A stretch of 64,000 nucleotides of DNA from an uncultured SAR202 cluster bacterium (lineage in GTDB: Bacteria > Chloroflexota > Dehalococcoidia > Lucifugimonadales > Lucifugimonadaceae). The position numbers were made by a program, and so were the translations under genes. Where the stretch lies: positions 1 through 64,000 of the forward strand of contig CACNIC010000001.1 in the NCBI GenBank assembly GCA_902620405.1, given 5' to 3'. The notes beneath the pieces were generated by a model. It saw only the letters and a program-made list of their open reading frames with translations, did no database searches and had not been told where the DNA came from. This document shows positions 32,765 to 45,900 of this stretch, piece by piece (the first letter of the stretch is position 1; every line of letters starts with the position of its first letter).

Positions 32765-33893
32765 GCGATTCAGGGTTTTGAATATTATTTATTATCGACT
32801 CAAGAAATTTTGCAGCAGGAAAACCGTCCACCACTCTGTGATCGAAAGAAAGGTTAAAGTAGCAAATTTTTCTCGTAACTGCTTCTCCCGAGAGAAATGA
32901 TGTTTCTTCAGAAGTTCTTCCAATCCCAAGAATTGCTACTTCAGGCGGATTAATAAGCGGATTAAAACTGTCGATAGCTGTTGAGTTTAAGCTCGTTATT
33001 GAAAAAGTGCTCCCTGATATGTCTTCTTGAGAAAACCCTGCCTTTTCTTTTTTACTAAATTCTCTTATATCTTTTGCTATATCCAATAATGATTTATCTT
33101 GTGCACCTTTGACAACAGGAACAACTAAGCCATCTTTTATGGCATAAGCAACACCTATATTAACTTCCTCAGAACCTATTATTTCATTTTCAATAAAATG
33201 TGAATTAAAAGTCTTATGCTCTATAAGTGCAAGAGATGTCGCCTTCACAATTAGATCTTGAAAAGTTGGCCTTATTTTTTCTTTTCGCCATTCCTTTAAA
33301 AGGTTTGATTGGAAACTAATAGAATTTGTTATATTAACTTTGGATGTTAGGGTTACAGAAGGGATTAAATTGCTTTGGGTCATTCTTGAAGCAATCACTT
33401 TTCTCATTCCAGAAATTAAATTAGAATCTTCCTTTGTTGCACCATTTTTAGCATAACCTCTTACATCATCTTCAGTTATTCTTCCGTTTGGGCCTGTTCC
33501 GGTAACATTTTCAAGTTCTACTTTTAATTCTTTAGCCACTCTTCTAGCTATTGGTGTCACCTGAACTTTTAATTTTTCAGTTTTTGGAGCACTATTCTCT
33601 ATAGGCGAAGACTTTTCTTCGTTTAATGCATTTTCTTCTACGTCAATACTTTCGTCCTTATTTCCGACATATGCAATAATGGCTCCAACTTTTATGACCT
33701 GACCTTCATCAGCACTTATTTTAATTAAGTAACCATCGACGGATGATTCAACTTCAGCATTTACTTTTGAAGACTCTACTTCTACCAGAGGCTCTCCTTT
33801 TTTTACTGCATCACCCTCTTTTTTTAACCACTTAATTATTGTGGCTTCCTGCATACCCATTCCCCATTGTGGTAAAAATATGTTTGTCGCCAT
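32751..33893 (-). CDS. acoC: dihydrolipoamide acyltransferase E2
   Basis: Lipoyl domain VEVESSKVNAEVES, E3-binding domain, SFDHRVVDG. Confidence 0.94.
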   Translation of the reverse strand: MATNIFLPQWGMGMQEATIIKWLKKEGDAVKKGEPLVEVESSKVNAEVESSVDGYLIKISADEGQVIKVGAIIAYVGNKDESIDVEENALNEEKSSPIENSAPKTEKLKVQVTPIARRVAKELKVELENVTGTGPNGRITEDDVRGYAKNGATKEDSNLISGMRKVIASRMTQSNLIPSVTLTSKVNITNSISFQSNLLKEWRKEKIRPTFQDLIVKATSLALIEHKTFNSHFIENEIIGSEEVNIGVAYAIKDGLVVPVVKGAQDKSLLDIAKDIREFSKKEKAGFSQEDISGSTFSITSLNSTAIDSFNPLINPPEVAILGIGRTSEETSFLSGEAVTRKICYFNLSFDHRVVDGFPAAKFLESIINNIQNPESLDKK

Positions 33894-33898
33894 AATTC

Positions 33899-34882
33899 TT
33901 ACTCCAAAGTCTTTTTGACAGCTTCAATAATTTTTTCTTCAGTAGGATAAATAAGTGGCTCCAAAGCAGGAGAAAAAGGAATGTGAACTTGTTCTGATGC
34001 AACTTTTACTGGGGGGGCCTGAAGATTCCAAAAACCTTCCTCAGTCACCACAGATATAATCTCGCTTGCAGCACTACATACTTTATGAGCTGGATCAACA
34101 ACAACAAGCCTTCCGGTCTTTTCTACAGATTTTAAAATAGTTTCTTTATCAAAAGGGACTAATGTTCTTGGGTCAATTATCTCAATTGATATCCCTTCTT
34201 TTTCTAATTTTTCAGAAGCACTCAAAGCGTGCACATTGCTATTTACTATTCCAACAACAGTACAGTCAGTCCCTTCTTTAACGACCCTGGCCTTTCCAAA
34301 AGGAATTAAAAGTTCTCCATTTTCAATTTCACTATTTTCAGGAACATCTCCTTTTAATCCTCCTAAATTTCCATCAACAAATACTATACAAGGATCGTTG
34401 TCTCTAATTGCAGTTTTCATAAGACCTTTTGCATCTTCTGGGAAAGTAGGGACTATAACTTTTATACCAGGCATATTCATAAAGAAAGGATAACTTCGAT
34501 CAGAATGATGTGCGGCCATACTTCCGTTATAATACATGTCTGCCTTAATTGTTACTGGTAATGATGCTTGGCCACCAAACATATATTTCATTTTGGCAAG
34601 CTGACTAACTAATTGATCCATAGCAACCCACATAAAACTTGTTAATGTTTCAACAACTGGCCTCATTCCGACAAGGCTTGAGCCTACTGCTGCTCCAATA
34701 AATCCATTTTCAGATAACGGTGTGTCTAAAACTCTATTTTCACCATATTTATTGAATAAATCTTTTGAAGCCCCATAAATAGATGCTCGTACATCCTCAC
34801 CCATATAGTAGACTGCTTCGTCCTTTTCCATTTCTTCATGAATTGCTTCATTAATTGCTTCAACTTGCATCAGGTTTTTCAT
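33899..34882 (-). CDS. acoB: 2-oxoacid/acetoin dehydrogenase E1 beta
   Basis: MGEDVRASIYGASKDLFNKYG, DTPLSENGFIGAAVGSSL. Confidence 0.95.
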   Translation of the reverse strand: MKNLMQVEAINEAIHEEMEKDEAVYYMGEDVRASIYGASKDLFNKYGENRVLDTPLSENGFIGAAVGSSLVGMRPVVETLTSFMWVAMDQLVSQLAKMKYMFGGQASLPVTIKADMYYNGSMAAHHSDRSYPFFMNMPGIKVIVPTFPEDAKGLMKTAIRDNDPCIVFVDGNLGGLKGDVPENSEIENGELLIPFGKARVVKEGTDCTVVGIVNSNVHALSASEKLEKEGISIEIIDPRTLVPFDKETILKSVEKTGRLVVVDPAHKVCSAASEIISVVTEEGFWNLQAPPVKVASEQVHIPFSPALEPLIYPTEEKIIEAVKKTLE

Positions 34883-34894
34883 TTGGAACTCCTT

Positions 34895-35884
34895 TTAGGC
34901 AAAATTTATAGGGTCAGTGTATAAATCATCAAATAATTGTTTTGCGTCTGGATATGGACTTTTTCTTGCGAATTCAAGAGCTTCATCTACAGCAATAATT
35001 TCATCATTTTCCATTTTGTCGATCTCTTCTTTAGTTGCAAATTTTTGACTCAATAAAAATTTTTTATGAATCTCAATTGGGTCCCTATTCAACCAATCAT
35101 TTAGTTCTTCATCTGTTCTATAGTTTCCATCTCTCCTCACATTTGCTAGTCCAAGAGAATGGTCTTCATATCTATAAGTCAAGCCTTCAATTAGTGTAGG
35201 GCCTTCGCCAGACCTTGCTCTTATAACAGCCTGTTCAGTCGCTTCATACATTGCCACAACATCCTGCCCATCAACTAAGACTCCTGGAATCCCGTAAGCT
35301 GAAGCTCTATCTGAAACATGGTCTACTGAAACAGAGTCCTTATAAGATGTAGTCACAGCAAACTGATTATTTTCGCAGACAAATATAACAGGTAATTTCC
35401 ATAGCGCAGCAAGGTTCATTGATTCATGACATGCGCCTTGATTAGAAGCACCGTCGCCAAAAAATACAAGGGACACAAAATCTTTTTTTTGCAATTTAGA
35501 TGTTAACGCCGCTCCAGTTGCAACGGGAACTGATGATGCAACTATTCCAGATTCCCCTAAAATTCCAATTGAAAAATCAGCTAAATGCATTGACCCGCCT
35601 TTTCCTTTGCAATAGCCATCTTCTTTTCCAAATATTTCTGCCATGGCCTTATTAATGTCACCACCTTTTGCAATAGGGTGGCCGTGAGACCTGTGGTTTC
35701 CTGCAATATAATCATCATCATTCAGTGCCACACATGCACCAACAGCTACACCTTCTTCGCCAGTATAGGTATGAAGGGCGCCAACAATTTCACCAGCCTT
35801 TTGGCATTCAATTAGTTTATTTTCAAAGAACCTGATTCTCATCATTCTTTGAAGCATTAAAATATGTTTCTCTCTCGGTATCAT
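34895..35884 (-). CDS. acoA: 2-oxoacid/acetoin dehydrogenase E1 alpha (ThDP)
   Basis: GDGASNQGACHESMNLAALWKLPVIFVCENN, YRYEDHS. Confidence 0.95.
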   Translation of the reverse strand: MIPREKHILMLQRMMRIRFFENKLIECQKAGEIVGALHTYTGEEGVAVGACVALNDDDYIAGNHRSHGHPIAKGGDINKAMAEIFGKEDGYCKGKGGSMHLADFSIGILGESGIVASSVPVATGAALTSKLQKKDFVSLVFFGDGASNQGACHESMNLAALWKLPVIFVCENNQFAVTTSYKDSVSVDHVSDRASAYGIPGVLVDGQDVVAMYEATEQAVIRARSGEGPTLIEGLTYRYEDHSLGLANVRRDGNYRTDEELNDWLNRDPIEIHKKFLLSQKFATKEEIDKMENDEIIAVDEALEFARKSPYPDAKQLFDDLYTDPINFA

Positions 35885-35979
35885 TTTTCCTTAAATAGTG
35901 ATGCTTATTAGAAGGAACTATACTTGGGATAATATTATAATAATGAAAAAATATAAAGGTATAAATAATTTTTTTTTAA

Positions 35980-38454
<2,475 letters not shown>

Positions 38455-38778
38455 CTAGTCTGTATGAAATACCTCTTCTAACTCTATCATAGCTTCATCA
38501 GGATTATTTTCATTAATATTATCAAAATAAGGCTTCATGAATAACTGCCATTTTTCGTTAATTTCTTCACCAGACATACCCTTTAATGATTCATCAAAAC
38601 TTTTTTCTGCCTCAAAATACCCAAAAAGTGTTCCGTCAGATTTTAAAAATATAGAATAGTTTCTCCAGCCATGCTTTCTAAGCGCCTCAAGCATCTCTGG
38701 CCATACTTTTTTATGATGTTTTTTATATTCATCTATGCTTTCTTTTTTTATTTTGAACACGAAGCCAACTCTTTTCAT
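38455..38778 (-). CDS. rhaM: L-rhamnose mutarotase
   Basis: EYKKHHKKVWPEMLEALRKHGWRNYSIFL. Confidence 0.92.
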   Translation of the reverse strand: MKRVGFVFKIKKESIDEYKKHHKKVWPEMLEALRKHGWRNYSIFLKSDGTLFGYFEAEKSFDESLKGMSGEEINEKWQLFMKPYFDNINENNPDEAMIELEEVFHTD

Positions 38779-38800
38779 TTAAAAAATACCTCTATATTAT

Positions 38801-39136
38801 TTGTTGATGGAGATAATTAATACTAAAAGATATAAAGATTTCGTACAAGATTTGAGAGAAATTTTAAATCAAACTCAAATGATTTCATATGAAATTAAGA
38901 ACACTGAGATTAAGAATAAATTATCCGAAATTGTTATACCTAACTTTATAGAAGTAATATCTTATGTTGAAGTAAATGATTTAAGGAATATAAATTTAAA
39001 TTTTTCACTATCTAAATGTGTTCATCAAATAGTAGATTTGGCTGATTCAAATAAAAACTTAATGATGCTTTCATCAAAATATAAAGTCATTCGTGAAGAA
39101 ATAACAAACTTAATCAACATCGATGATGAAGAATAA
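38801..39136 (+). CDS. hypothetical, predicted helical
   Basis: ORF overlapping ybeY by 14 nt. Confidence 0.5.
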   Translation: MLMEIINTKRYKDFVQDLREILNQTQMISYEIKNTEIKNKLSEIVIPNFIEVISYVEVNDLRNINLNFSLSKCVHQIVDLADSNKNLMMLSSKYKVIREEITNLINIDDEE

Positions 39137-39647
39137 TATTCATATAGACATAAAGGATGAATTTAAGGAAAATATTTACAAAGAAGGGTTGCAGCTTTGT
39201 GCATCTCAAGCTATAAAATTTGGTTCAAATTCGCTTTGTAATGATTCTTTATCAATTTCAATTACCAATTCTGAAACACTGAAAACTTTGAATAGAAAAT
39301 ATCTAGGAGAAGATAAAGCAACAGATGTTTTATCATTCCCAAATAAATTAAATTGGAATGAAGGGGTTGAAGATGTCCAAATTGAAGACAATTTCAACAA
39401 CAATGACTATTTGGGTGATATTTTTATTTCATTTGAAAAAATTATTGAACATTCAGAATTATACAAAACTGAAAAAAACCTTGAGTTGAATATTATTTTG
39501 GCTCATGGAATTTTACATCTTTTAGGGTATGATCATTATGATGAAAGATCTAGAATAAAAATAAACAAATTAACAATTGATATCATCAAAAATTTAAAGT
39601 TAGACTATAAAAAGGCTGAAAAATCGTTAGAATTAAGAAATGAGTGA
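39123..39647 (+). CDS. ybeY: endoribonuclease YbeY
   Basis: LNRKYLGEDKATDVLSFP, HGILHLLGYDH. Confidence 0.96.
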   Translation: MMKNNIHIDIKDEFKENIYKEGLQLCASQAIKFGSNSLCNDSLSISITNSETLKTLNRKYLGEDKATDVLSFPNKLNWNEGVEDVQIEDNFNNNDYLGDIFISFEKIIEHSELYKTEKNLELNIILAHGILHLLGYDHYDERSRIKINKLTIDIIKNLKLDYKKAEKSLELRNE

Positions 39648-41262
39648 AAAAGTTTTATATCGAAAATGGAGACCACTAACCTTCAATGAGGTTGTTGGCC
39701 AAGAACATGTGACCAAAACGCTTACAAACTCTATTAAGCTTAACCAAACCAGTCATGCCTACTTATTTACCGGACCTAGGGGCGTAGGAAAGACAACTAT
39801 GGCAAGAGTATTAGCGAAAGCGGTTAACTGTAATGTTTTACCCAATTGTTGTTTGCAGCCACTTGGTAAAAGAGAATTCTGCGAACCTTGTGTATCAATA
39901 AATGAGGGAAGCATGATTGATCTGATTGAAATTGATGCTGCATCAAATAGAAGTATTGATGACATTAGAGATATCAAAGAAAAATCTTTATTTGCACCAA
40001 ATATAGGCACAAAGAAAGTGTATATAATTGATGAAGCTCACGGATTAACAGGGCCCGCACAACAAGCTTTCCTAAAACTTCTTGAAGAACCGCCAGAAAA
40101 CGTGATTATTATTTTAGCTACTACTGAAATATCTTCTATTCCTCAAACGATAATTTCTCGATGCCAAAGGTTTGACTTTAATAGAATAAATCTAAACCAA
40201 ATGAGTTCTCATTTGAAATTAATTTCTGACTCAGAACAAATTAATATTTCTTTAGATGCGTGTAAGGCTATTGCGCTGAACTCATCTGGGAGCTTAAGGG
40301 ATGCAGAAAATATTCTTCAACAGATTTCCACATTAAAAAATAAATCAGTTGAAGATGAAGATATTTTTGAATTTCTAGGATTAACAAGAATAAATACTGG
40401 CATAGAACTTTTGAACAAAATTTTAAATAAAGAGTCAGGCAGAGTTTTGGAAATAGTTAATGAAGAATCTGGCTCAGGGGCAGATCCGTTGCATTTGAAA
40501 AACCAAGTCTTAAAGTGCCTTAGAGGAACGATTTATATAAAAAACGGGCTCGCTAATCTTTTAGAAGAATCTGAAAGCACTATAAATTCTTTGACCGAGA
40601 TTTCAAAAAACTTTAGTGTTGAACAATTAAATAGTGTTTCAAAAGTATTAGTAAATTCTAAAATTGAATCTAATGAGTTTCCACCAATAAGTTTGGAAGT
40701 AGCATTTATAGAATGTTGTGAATTAATGGGTGCTAATAAATTGGAAAATATTAATAAGGAAGTTCCAATAGTTAACAATGGAAATATTATAAAAGACCAA
40801 AAAACAGCCAAGCCAGCCGAGAAAAAAAATATTAATTATGAACCTGCTGTTAATTCTGTAAACAAAGAAAAACCAATTATTCAAAATGATGAGAAAAAAA
40901 TACCAGCTAACAATTTAATTAATTCTGAGTGGAAATCAGTTTGCAAATCATTAAATAGAGTAAAAGGCAAAGATTACTTTATTGGTGCGCTTTTGCATTC
41001 AGTGACACCAAACATAGAAAGTGGAAAAATAAATTTGCTTTTTAAAAGTAATACACTCAAACAAAATTTTTTAAATGAAATTTCTAATCTTGATACAAAA
41101 CAAAAGGTATTAGATTCTATAAAAACTATTTATAATGAAAATCTTGAACTGGTTGTTGACGAATTAGTGGACAGTTCAATTAAAGAACAAAATCCTTTGG
41201 TTAAAACGCCAATCGTCCAACACGCGATTTCAATGGGCGCTAAAATAAAGAAGAATGATTAA
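39640..41262 (+). CDS. dnaX: DNA polymerase III subunit gamma/tau
   Basis: KWRPLTFNEVVGQEHV, FTGPRGVGKTTMARVLAKAVNC, zinc-binding Cys, IDEAHGLT. Confidence 0.97.
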   Translation: MSEKVLYRKWRPLTFNEVVGQEHVTKTLTNSIKLNQTSHAYLFTGPRGVGKTTMARVLAKAVNCNVLPNCCLQPLGKREFCEPCVSINEGSMIDLIEIDAASNRSIDDIRDIKEKSLFAPNIGTKKVYIIDEAHGLTGPAQQAFLKLLEEPPENVIIILATTEISSIPQTIISRCQRFDFNRINLNQMSSHLKLISDSEQINISLDACKAIALNSSGSLRDAENILQQISTLKNKSVEDEDIFEFLGLTRINTGIELLNKILNKESGRVLEIVNEESGSGADPLHLKNQVLKCLRGTIYIKNGLANLLEESESTINSLTEISKNFSVEQLNSVSKVLVNSKIESNEFPPISLEVAFIECCELMGANKLENINKEVPIVNNGNIIKDQKTAKPAEKKNINYEPAVNSVNKEKPIIQNDEKKIPANNLINSEWKSVCKSLNRVKGKDYFIGALLHSVTPNIESGKINLLFKSNTLKQNFLNEISNLDTKQKVLDSIKTIYNENLELVVDELVDSSIKEQNPLVKTPIVQHAISMGAKIKKND

Positions 41263-41265
41263 GGA

Positions 41266-41574
41266 GTGAAAATGTTTAACAACGCAATGATGAAACAGGC
41301 TAAAAAGATGCAAGAAAAAATGAAGATAGCCCAAGAAGAAATTGCTAAAATGGAAACCGAGGGGTCTTCCGGCGGAATAAAAGTAAAAATGATTGGCGGG
41401 AAGTCTATTGAAGAGGTTGAGGTTTCAGACAAGCTATTTGAACAAGGAGACAAAGCGCTTCTTGAGAAATTTATTAAAGATGCAGTAAATGATGCAGCCA
41501 ATAAGGCAGATAAGGTTACACAGAAAAAAATGAAGAAAGTCACTGGCGGAATAAAGATTCCTGGTCTATTTTAA
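41266..41574 (+). CDS. ybaB: YbaB/EbfC nucleoid-associated protein
   Basis: MMKQAKKMQEKM, KVKMIGGKSIEEVEV. Confidence 0.94.
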   Translation: MKMFNNAMMKQAKKMQEKMKIAQEEIAKMETEGSSGGIKVKMIGGKSIEEVEVSDKLFEQGDKALLEKFIKDAVNDAANKADKVTQKKMKKVTGGIKIPGLF

Positions 41575-41576
41575 TT

Positions 41577-42200
41577 ATGACCTTAGGGAGATCGTCTTTA
41601 CCAATAGAAATTCAAAAATTAATAATTGCTTTTTCTTCGCTTCCTGGAATTGGACCAAAGACAGCACAAAGACTAACTTTTTATATTTTATCTCAAAGTG
41701 TTGATGAAACATTAAAATTATCTGAAGCATTAAAAGATGTTAAAAAAAACTTAAGTTACTGCCAATGCTGCTTTTTTATTACTAGTGAAGAAAATATCAA
41801 TACTTGTAATTTCTGCCATGAAAAAGAATCTCCTTCAATATGTGTTGTTGAAAATATAGTAGATGCAATTACTATCGATATGTCTGGCATACATTCAGGA
41901 ACATATCATATTCTTCATGGATCAATATCACCAATGAACGGTATCGGTCCTGAAAATTTAAAAATTGATGCACTAATAAATAGAATTAATACCGAATCAC
42001 CAGAAGAGATTATATTAGCCACTAACCCTACATTAGAAGGCGAGGCAACTTCAATGTACTTGTCGAATTTTATTAAAGAAAATTATAAAAATATTAAAAT
42101 AACTAAACTTGCAAAAGGCTTAGCTTCAGGAACAGATTTAGAATTTTCAGACTTCAATACACTTTCAAATGCATTTGAAAATCGAACAGATATGAATTAA
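41577..42200 (+). CDS. recR: recombination protein RecR
   Basis: LPGIGPKTAQRL, C4 zinc motif, HGSISPMNGIGPENL. Confidence 0.97.
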   Translation: MTLGRSSLPIEIQKLIIAFSSLPGIGPKTAQRLTFYILSQSVDETLKLSEALKDVKKNLSYCQCCFFITSEENINTCNFCHEKESPSICVVENIVDAITIDMSGIHSGTYHILHGSISPMNGIGPENLKIDALINRINTESPEEIILATNPTLEGEATSMYLSNFIKENYKNIKITKLAKGLASGTDLEFSDFNTLSNAFENRTDMN

Positions 42201-42946
42201 TGAAAGGAAAAGGGAGCTACACAAAAGGATTAATATCGAGATGTACAAATTATAAAGATTCAGACATAATTTTCACATTATTATCTGAACAAAAAGGAGT
42301 CCAAAACTTTATCGCTCGAGGTGCAAAAAAGCCTGCTTCAAGGCTTTCCGGCCACATTGAGCCGGTAAACTTTGTTGAAATTTACTACTCTTCTAAATCT
42401 AATCTTCCTTCAGTATCTCAAATACAATCAATTGATTCGTTTTTAAAGATAAAGTCAGATTATAATCTTTTACTACAATCACAATATTTGGTTGAATTAA
42501 GTGAAAAATTTTTCACAGACATCTCTGATAGCAAATCTCAACTGGAAAAATTAATTGAAACGATCAATCAATTATCAAGTACATCTCATCATAAACTAAT
42601 CATCCTAGTTTATGAATACGAACTTCTTAAAAGTACCGGCTTTGGGCTTCAGGTATTTGACTGCTTAAATTGTTCAAGAAATCTTAAAAAATCAAGTAAT
42701 TATTTTTCTTATTTTAATAATGGTTTTTATTGCTTAAATTGTCTAAAAGAAGCATCACCAAGCGAGGAACTAATAAAGTTTACCGTAGAAGACCAAATTG
42801 TTTTTAGATCGATTGAAAGAAGAGATTATGTTGGCATTTCAAAGCTCGATGTTAGTGATGTGTTGCTAAAAAAATTAAGTGATTGTTTAAAGAAATCAAT
42901 TTCAAATATTTTAGGTGTACAATTAAAATCGAGTAGGTTTTTGTAA
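42200..42946 (+). CDS. recO: DNA repair protein RecO
   Basis: OB-fold N-terminus, CLNC...CLNC zinc motif, between recR and uvrA. Confidence 0.93.
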   Translation: MKGKGSYTKGLISRCTNYKDSDIIFTLLSEQKGVQNFIARGAKKPASRLSGHIEPVNFVEIYYSSKSNLPSVSQIQSIDSFLKIKSDYNLLLQSQYLVELSEKFFTDISDSKSQLEKLIETINQLSSTSHHKLIILVYEYELLKSTGFGLQVFDCLNCSRNLKKSSNYFSYFNNGFYCLNCLKEASPSEELIKFTVEDQIVFRSIERRDYVGISKLDVSDVLLKKLSDCLKKSISNILGVQLKSSRFL

Positions 42947-45900
42947 ATGTCTTCTAAAGAAAAAATTATTGTTAAAGGCGCCAGAGAAAATAATTTAAAA
43001 GATGTCAGTGTCGACATACCTAAAAATAAGCTTGTTGTAATTACAGGTGTATCAGGGTCAGGAAAAAGTTCTTTAGCATTTAATACCATCTTCGCAGAAG
43101 GGCAAAGAAGGTATATGGAGTCTCTTTCAGCATATGCAAGACAATTTTTAGGTAGGATGGAAAAACCTGATGTTGATTCAATAGAAGGCTTAAGTCCGGC
43201 AATTTCAATTGATCAAAAAAATGTATCTAAAAACCCTAGATCAACCATTGGCACAGTTACAGAAATTTACGATTATCTAAGATTATTATTTTCAAGAATA
43301 GGAAAACCACATTGCCCGAAATGTGGCAAAGCAGTCTCAAAACAATCAATAGATGGAATAGTTTCAAGAATTATGAAAATTGAATCTGGAAAAAGAATTA
43401 TGCTTTTATCTCCCATAATAAAACATATGAAAGGTGAACATAAAAATATAATTTCACAAATAAAATTAGATGGATTTGTTAGGTTAAGAGTGGATGGTGA
43501 AATCTATGAAACTGATCAAGATATTTCTCTTAATAAAAATAAATGGCATAACATTGAAATAGTTGTTGATAGGCTTATTGTAAAAGAAGACATGGACAAA
43601 ACTCGGCTATACGATTCAGTGGAAACATGTTTAAAAAGAGGTGCGGGTAAAATTATAATTAGCTCAACCGGTGAAGATGATATCGTAATATCTGAAAATT
43701 TATCTTGTGGAGACTGTGATCAAAGCATTGAAGAATTGGAACCAAGAAACTTCTCATTTAACACGCCGTTTGGTGCATGTAAAAGCTGTTCAGGGTTAGG
43801 TTATAAATTGGAGGTTGACCCTAATTTAGTTATTCCCGACCAAAATAAGAGCCTAATTGATGGTGCTATTGTTCCATGGACGCTAAAAAGCGGTGAATTA
43901 GCTTGGGAATACAATTTTATTCATTCAGTTGCTGATCACTATAATTTTTCAATTAAAGAAAAGGTAAAAAATATTAATAAGGAATATTTAAAAATTCTTC
44001 TTTATGGTGCTGGAGACGAAATCATTCCTATAAAATATTTCTCTAAGAGGGGAAGAGAAAGAGTTTGGATGACAAAATATGATGGTATAGTTCATATTAT
44101 TGAAAAGAGATATCACACATCAGAATCAAATTCTGTAAGGGAAAATATCCAAAGTTTCATGAATCAAAAAACTTGTTCTTCTTGTAATGGGCAAAGATTA
44201 AAGAGTGACGCCTTATCAGTAAAGATTTTAGACTCAAATATTCATCAGGTATCTCAGTTGTCAGTTGAAGAGTGCGAACAATGGGTTGATAACTGTCAAA
44301 CAAAAAAAGAGGGGATTAGTTTAAGCGCTTCTGATTTAATAATTGGTTCGCAGATATTTAAAGAAATATCGTCACGATTAAAATTTCTTAACAAAGTCGG
44401 TCTTGGTTATATTTCTTTGGACAGACCAACATCAACACTTAGTGGTGGTGAAGGTCAAAGAATTAGGCTTGCTTCGCAAATCGGATCTGGTTTAACAGGA
44501 GTCTTATATGTTTGTGATGAGCCTTCAATTGGTCTCCACCCAATTGACAATGACAGGTTAATCAAAACACTAGAAGGGTTAAGAAATCTTGGAAATACTG
44601 TATTAGTAGTTGAGCACGATGAGTCAATTATGAGATCTTCTGACCACATAATTGATTTGGGGCCTTTGGCAGGAAGCAATGGCGGCCTGATTACGGGTGA
44701 AGGCAAAATCAGCCATATAATGAAATCAAAAGACTCAATTACTGGTATGTATTTATCAGGAAAAAGAAAAATTGAAACGCCTGCCAAGAGAAGAGAAAAA
44801 GTGCCAGGCAAAGAAATAAATGTCATAGGAGCTAAAGAAAACAATTTAAAATCTGTAAATGTTTCTTTTCCTTTACAAACACTTGTATGTGTTACAGGTG
44901 CATCTGGTTCAGGAAAAAGCACTTTAGTAAATGAAATTTTATTTAAAGGTTTGTCAAAAGAAATTTATGGCTCAAAAGATTTGCCTGGTAAACACAGCGA
45001 AATAACTGGAGTTGAAAATTTAGACAAAGTTATAAACATCGACCAGAGCCCAATAGGAAGAACTCCTAGGTCTAACCCGGCGACGTATACTGCTCTTTTT
45101 GGGCCGATAAGAGAATTATTTTCTTCTGTTCCGGAAGCAAGATCAAGGGGTTATAAGCCAGGAAGGTTTTCGTTTAATGTCAAAGGTGGGAGGTGTGAAA
45201 ATTGTGAAGGTGCTGGCTACAAAGAAATACAAATGCAGTTTCTTCCTGATGTTTCTGTCCCTTGTGAGGAATGCAAGGGAAATAGGTATAACAAAGAAGC
45301 TTTGGAAATAAAATTTAAAGGTCTTTCTATAGCAGATGTTTTAAATCTGACTGTGTCTGAAGCTTTAGAAATTTTTTCTCCTTATCCATCAATTTTCAAT
45401 AAATTGAATACCTTAAATGACGTCGGATTAGGATATATTAAGCTTGGGCAGCCTGCCACCACATTGAGTGGTGGTGAAGCACAAAGAGTTAAATTATCTA
45501 CTTACTTGTCTAAAAGAGCTACTGGCAAGACTTTGTTTATTCTTGACGAACCAACTACAGGGTTATCTTTTGAAGACTGCAATTCTTTAATTAAAATCTT
45601 ACATAGGCTGGTTGAAAATAAAAATAGCATTATTTTAATTGAGCACCATCTAGATATTATAAAAAATGCAGACTGGGTAGTTGATTTAGGTCCCGGTGCA
45701 GGGGCAGAAGGAGGAAAGTTGATTGCTGAAGGGACACCAGAAAACATTGCTTATAACAGCAACTCTTTTACAGGATATTATTTAAAGAAAGACTCAGGAA
45801 TTATTCCTAAAAGAGGAAAATCATTATCAACTAATTTAAAAAAGGTTACTGCTTCTAAGAAGCCAAAAGAAAACAGCTTTATATTTCCTGATCGTATATC

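Noticed and set aside
44455-44922. 155-aa - strand ORF
   Set aside because: Antisense to conserved uvrA ABC motifs; shadow ORF.
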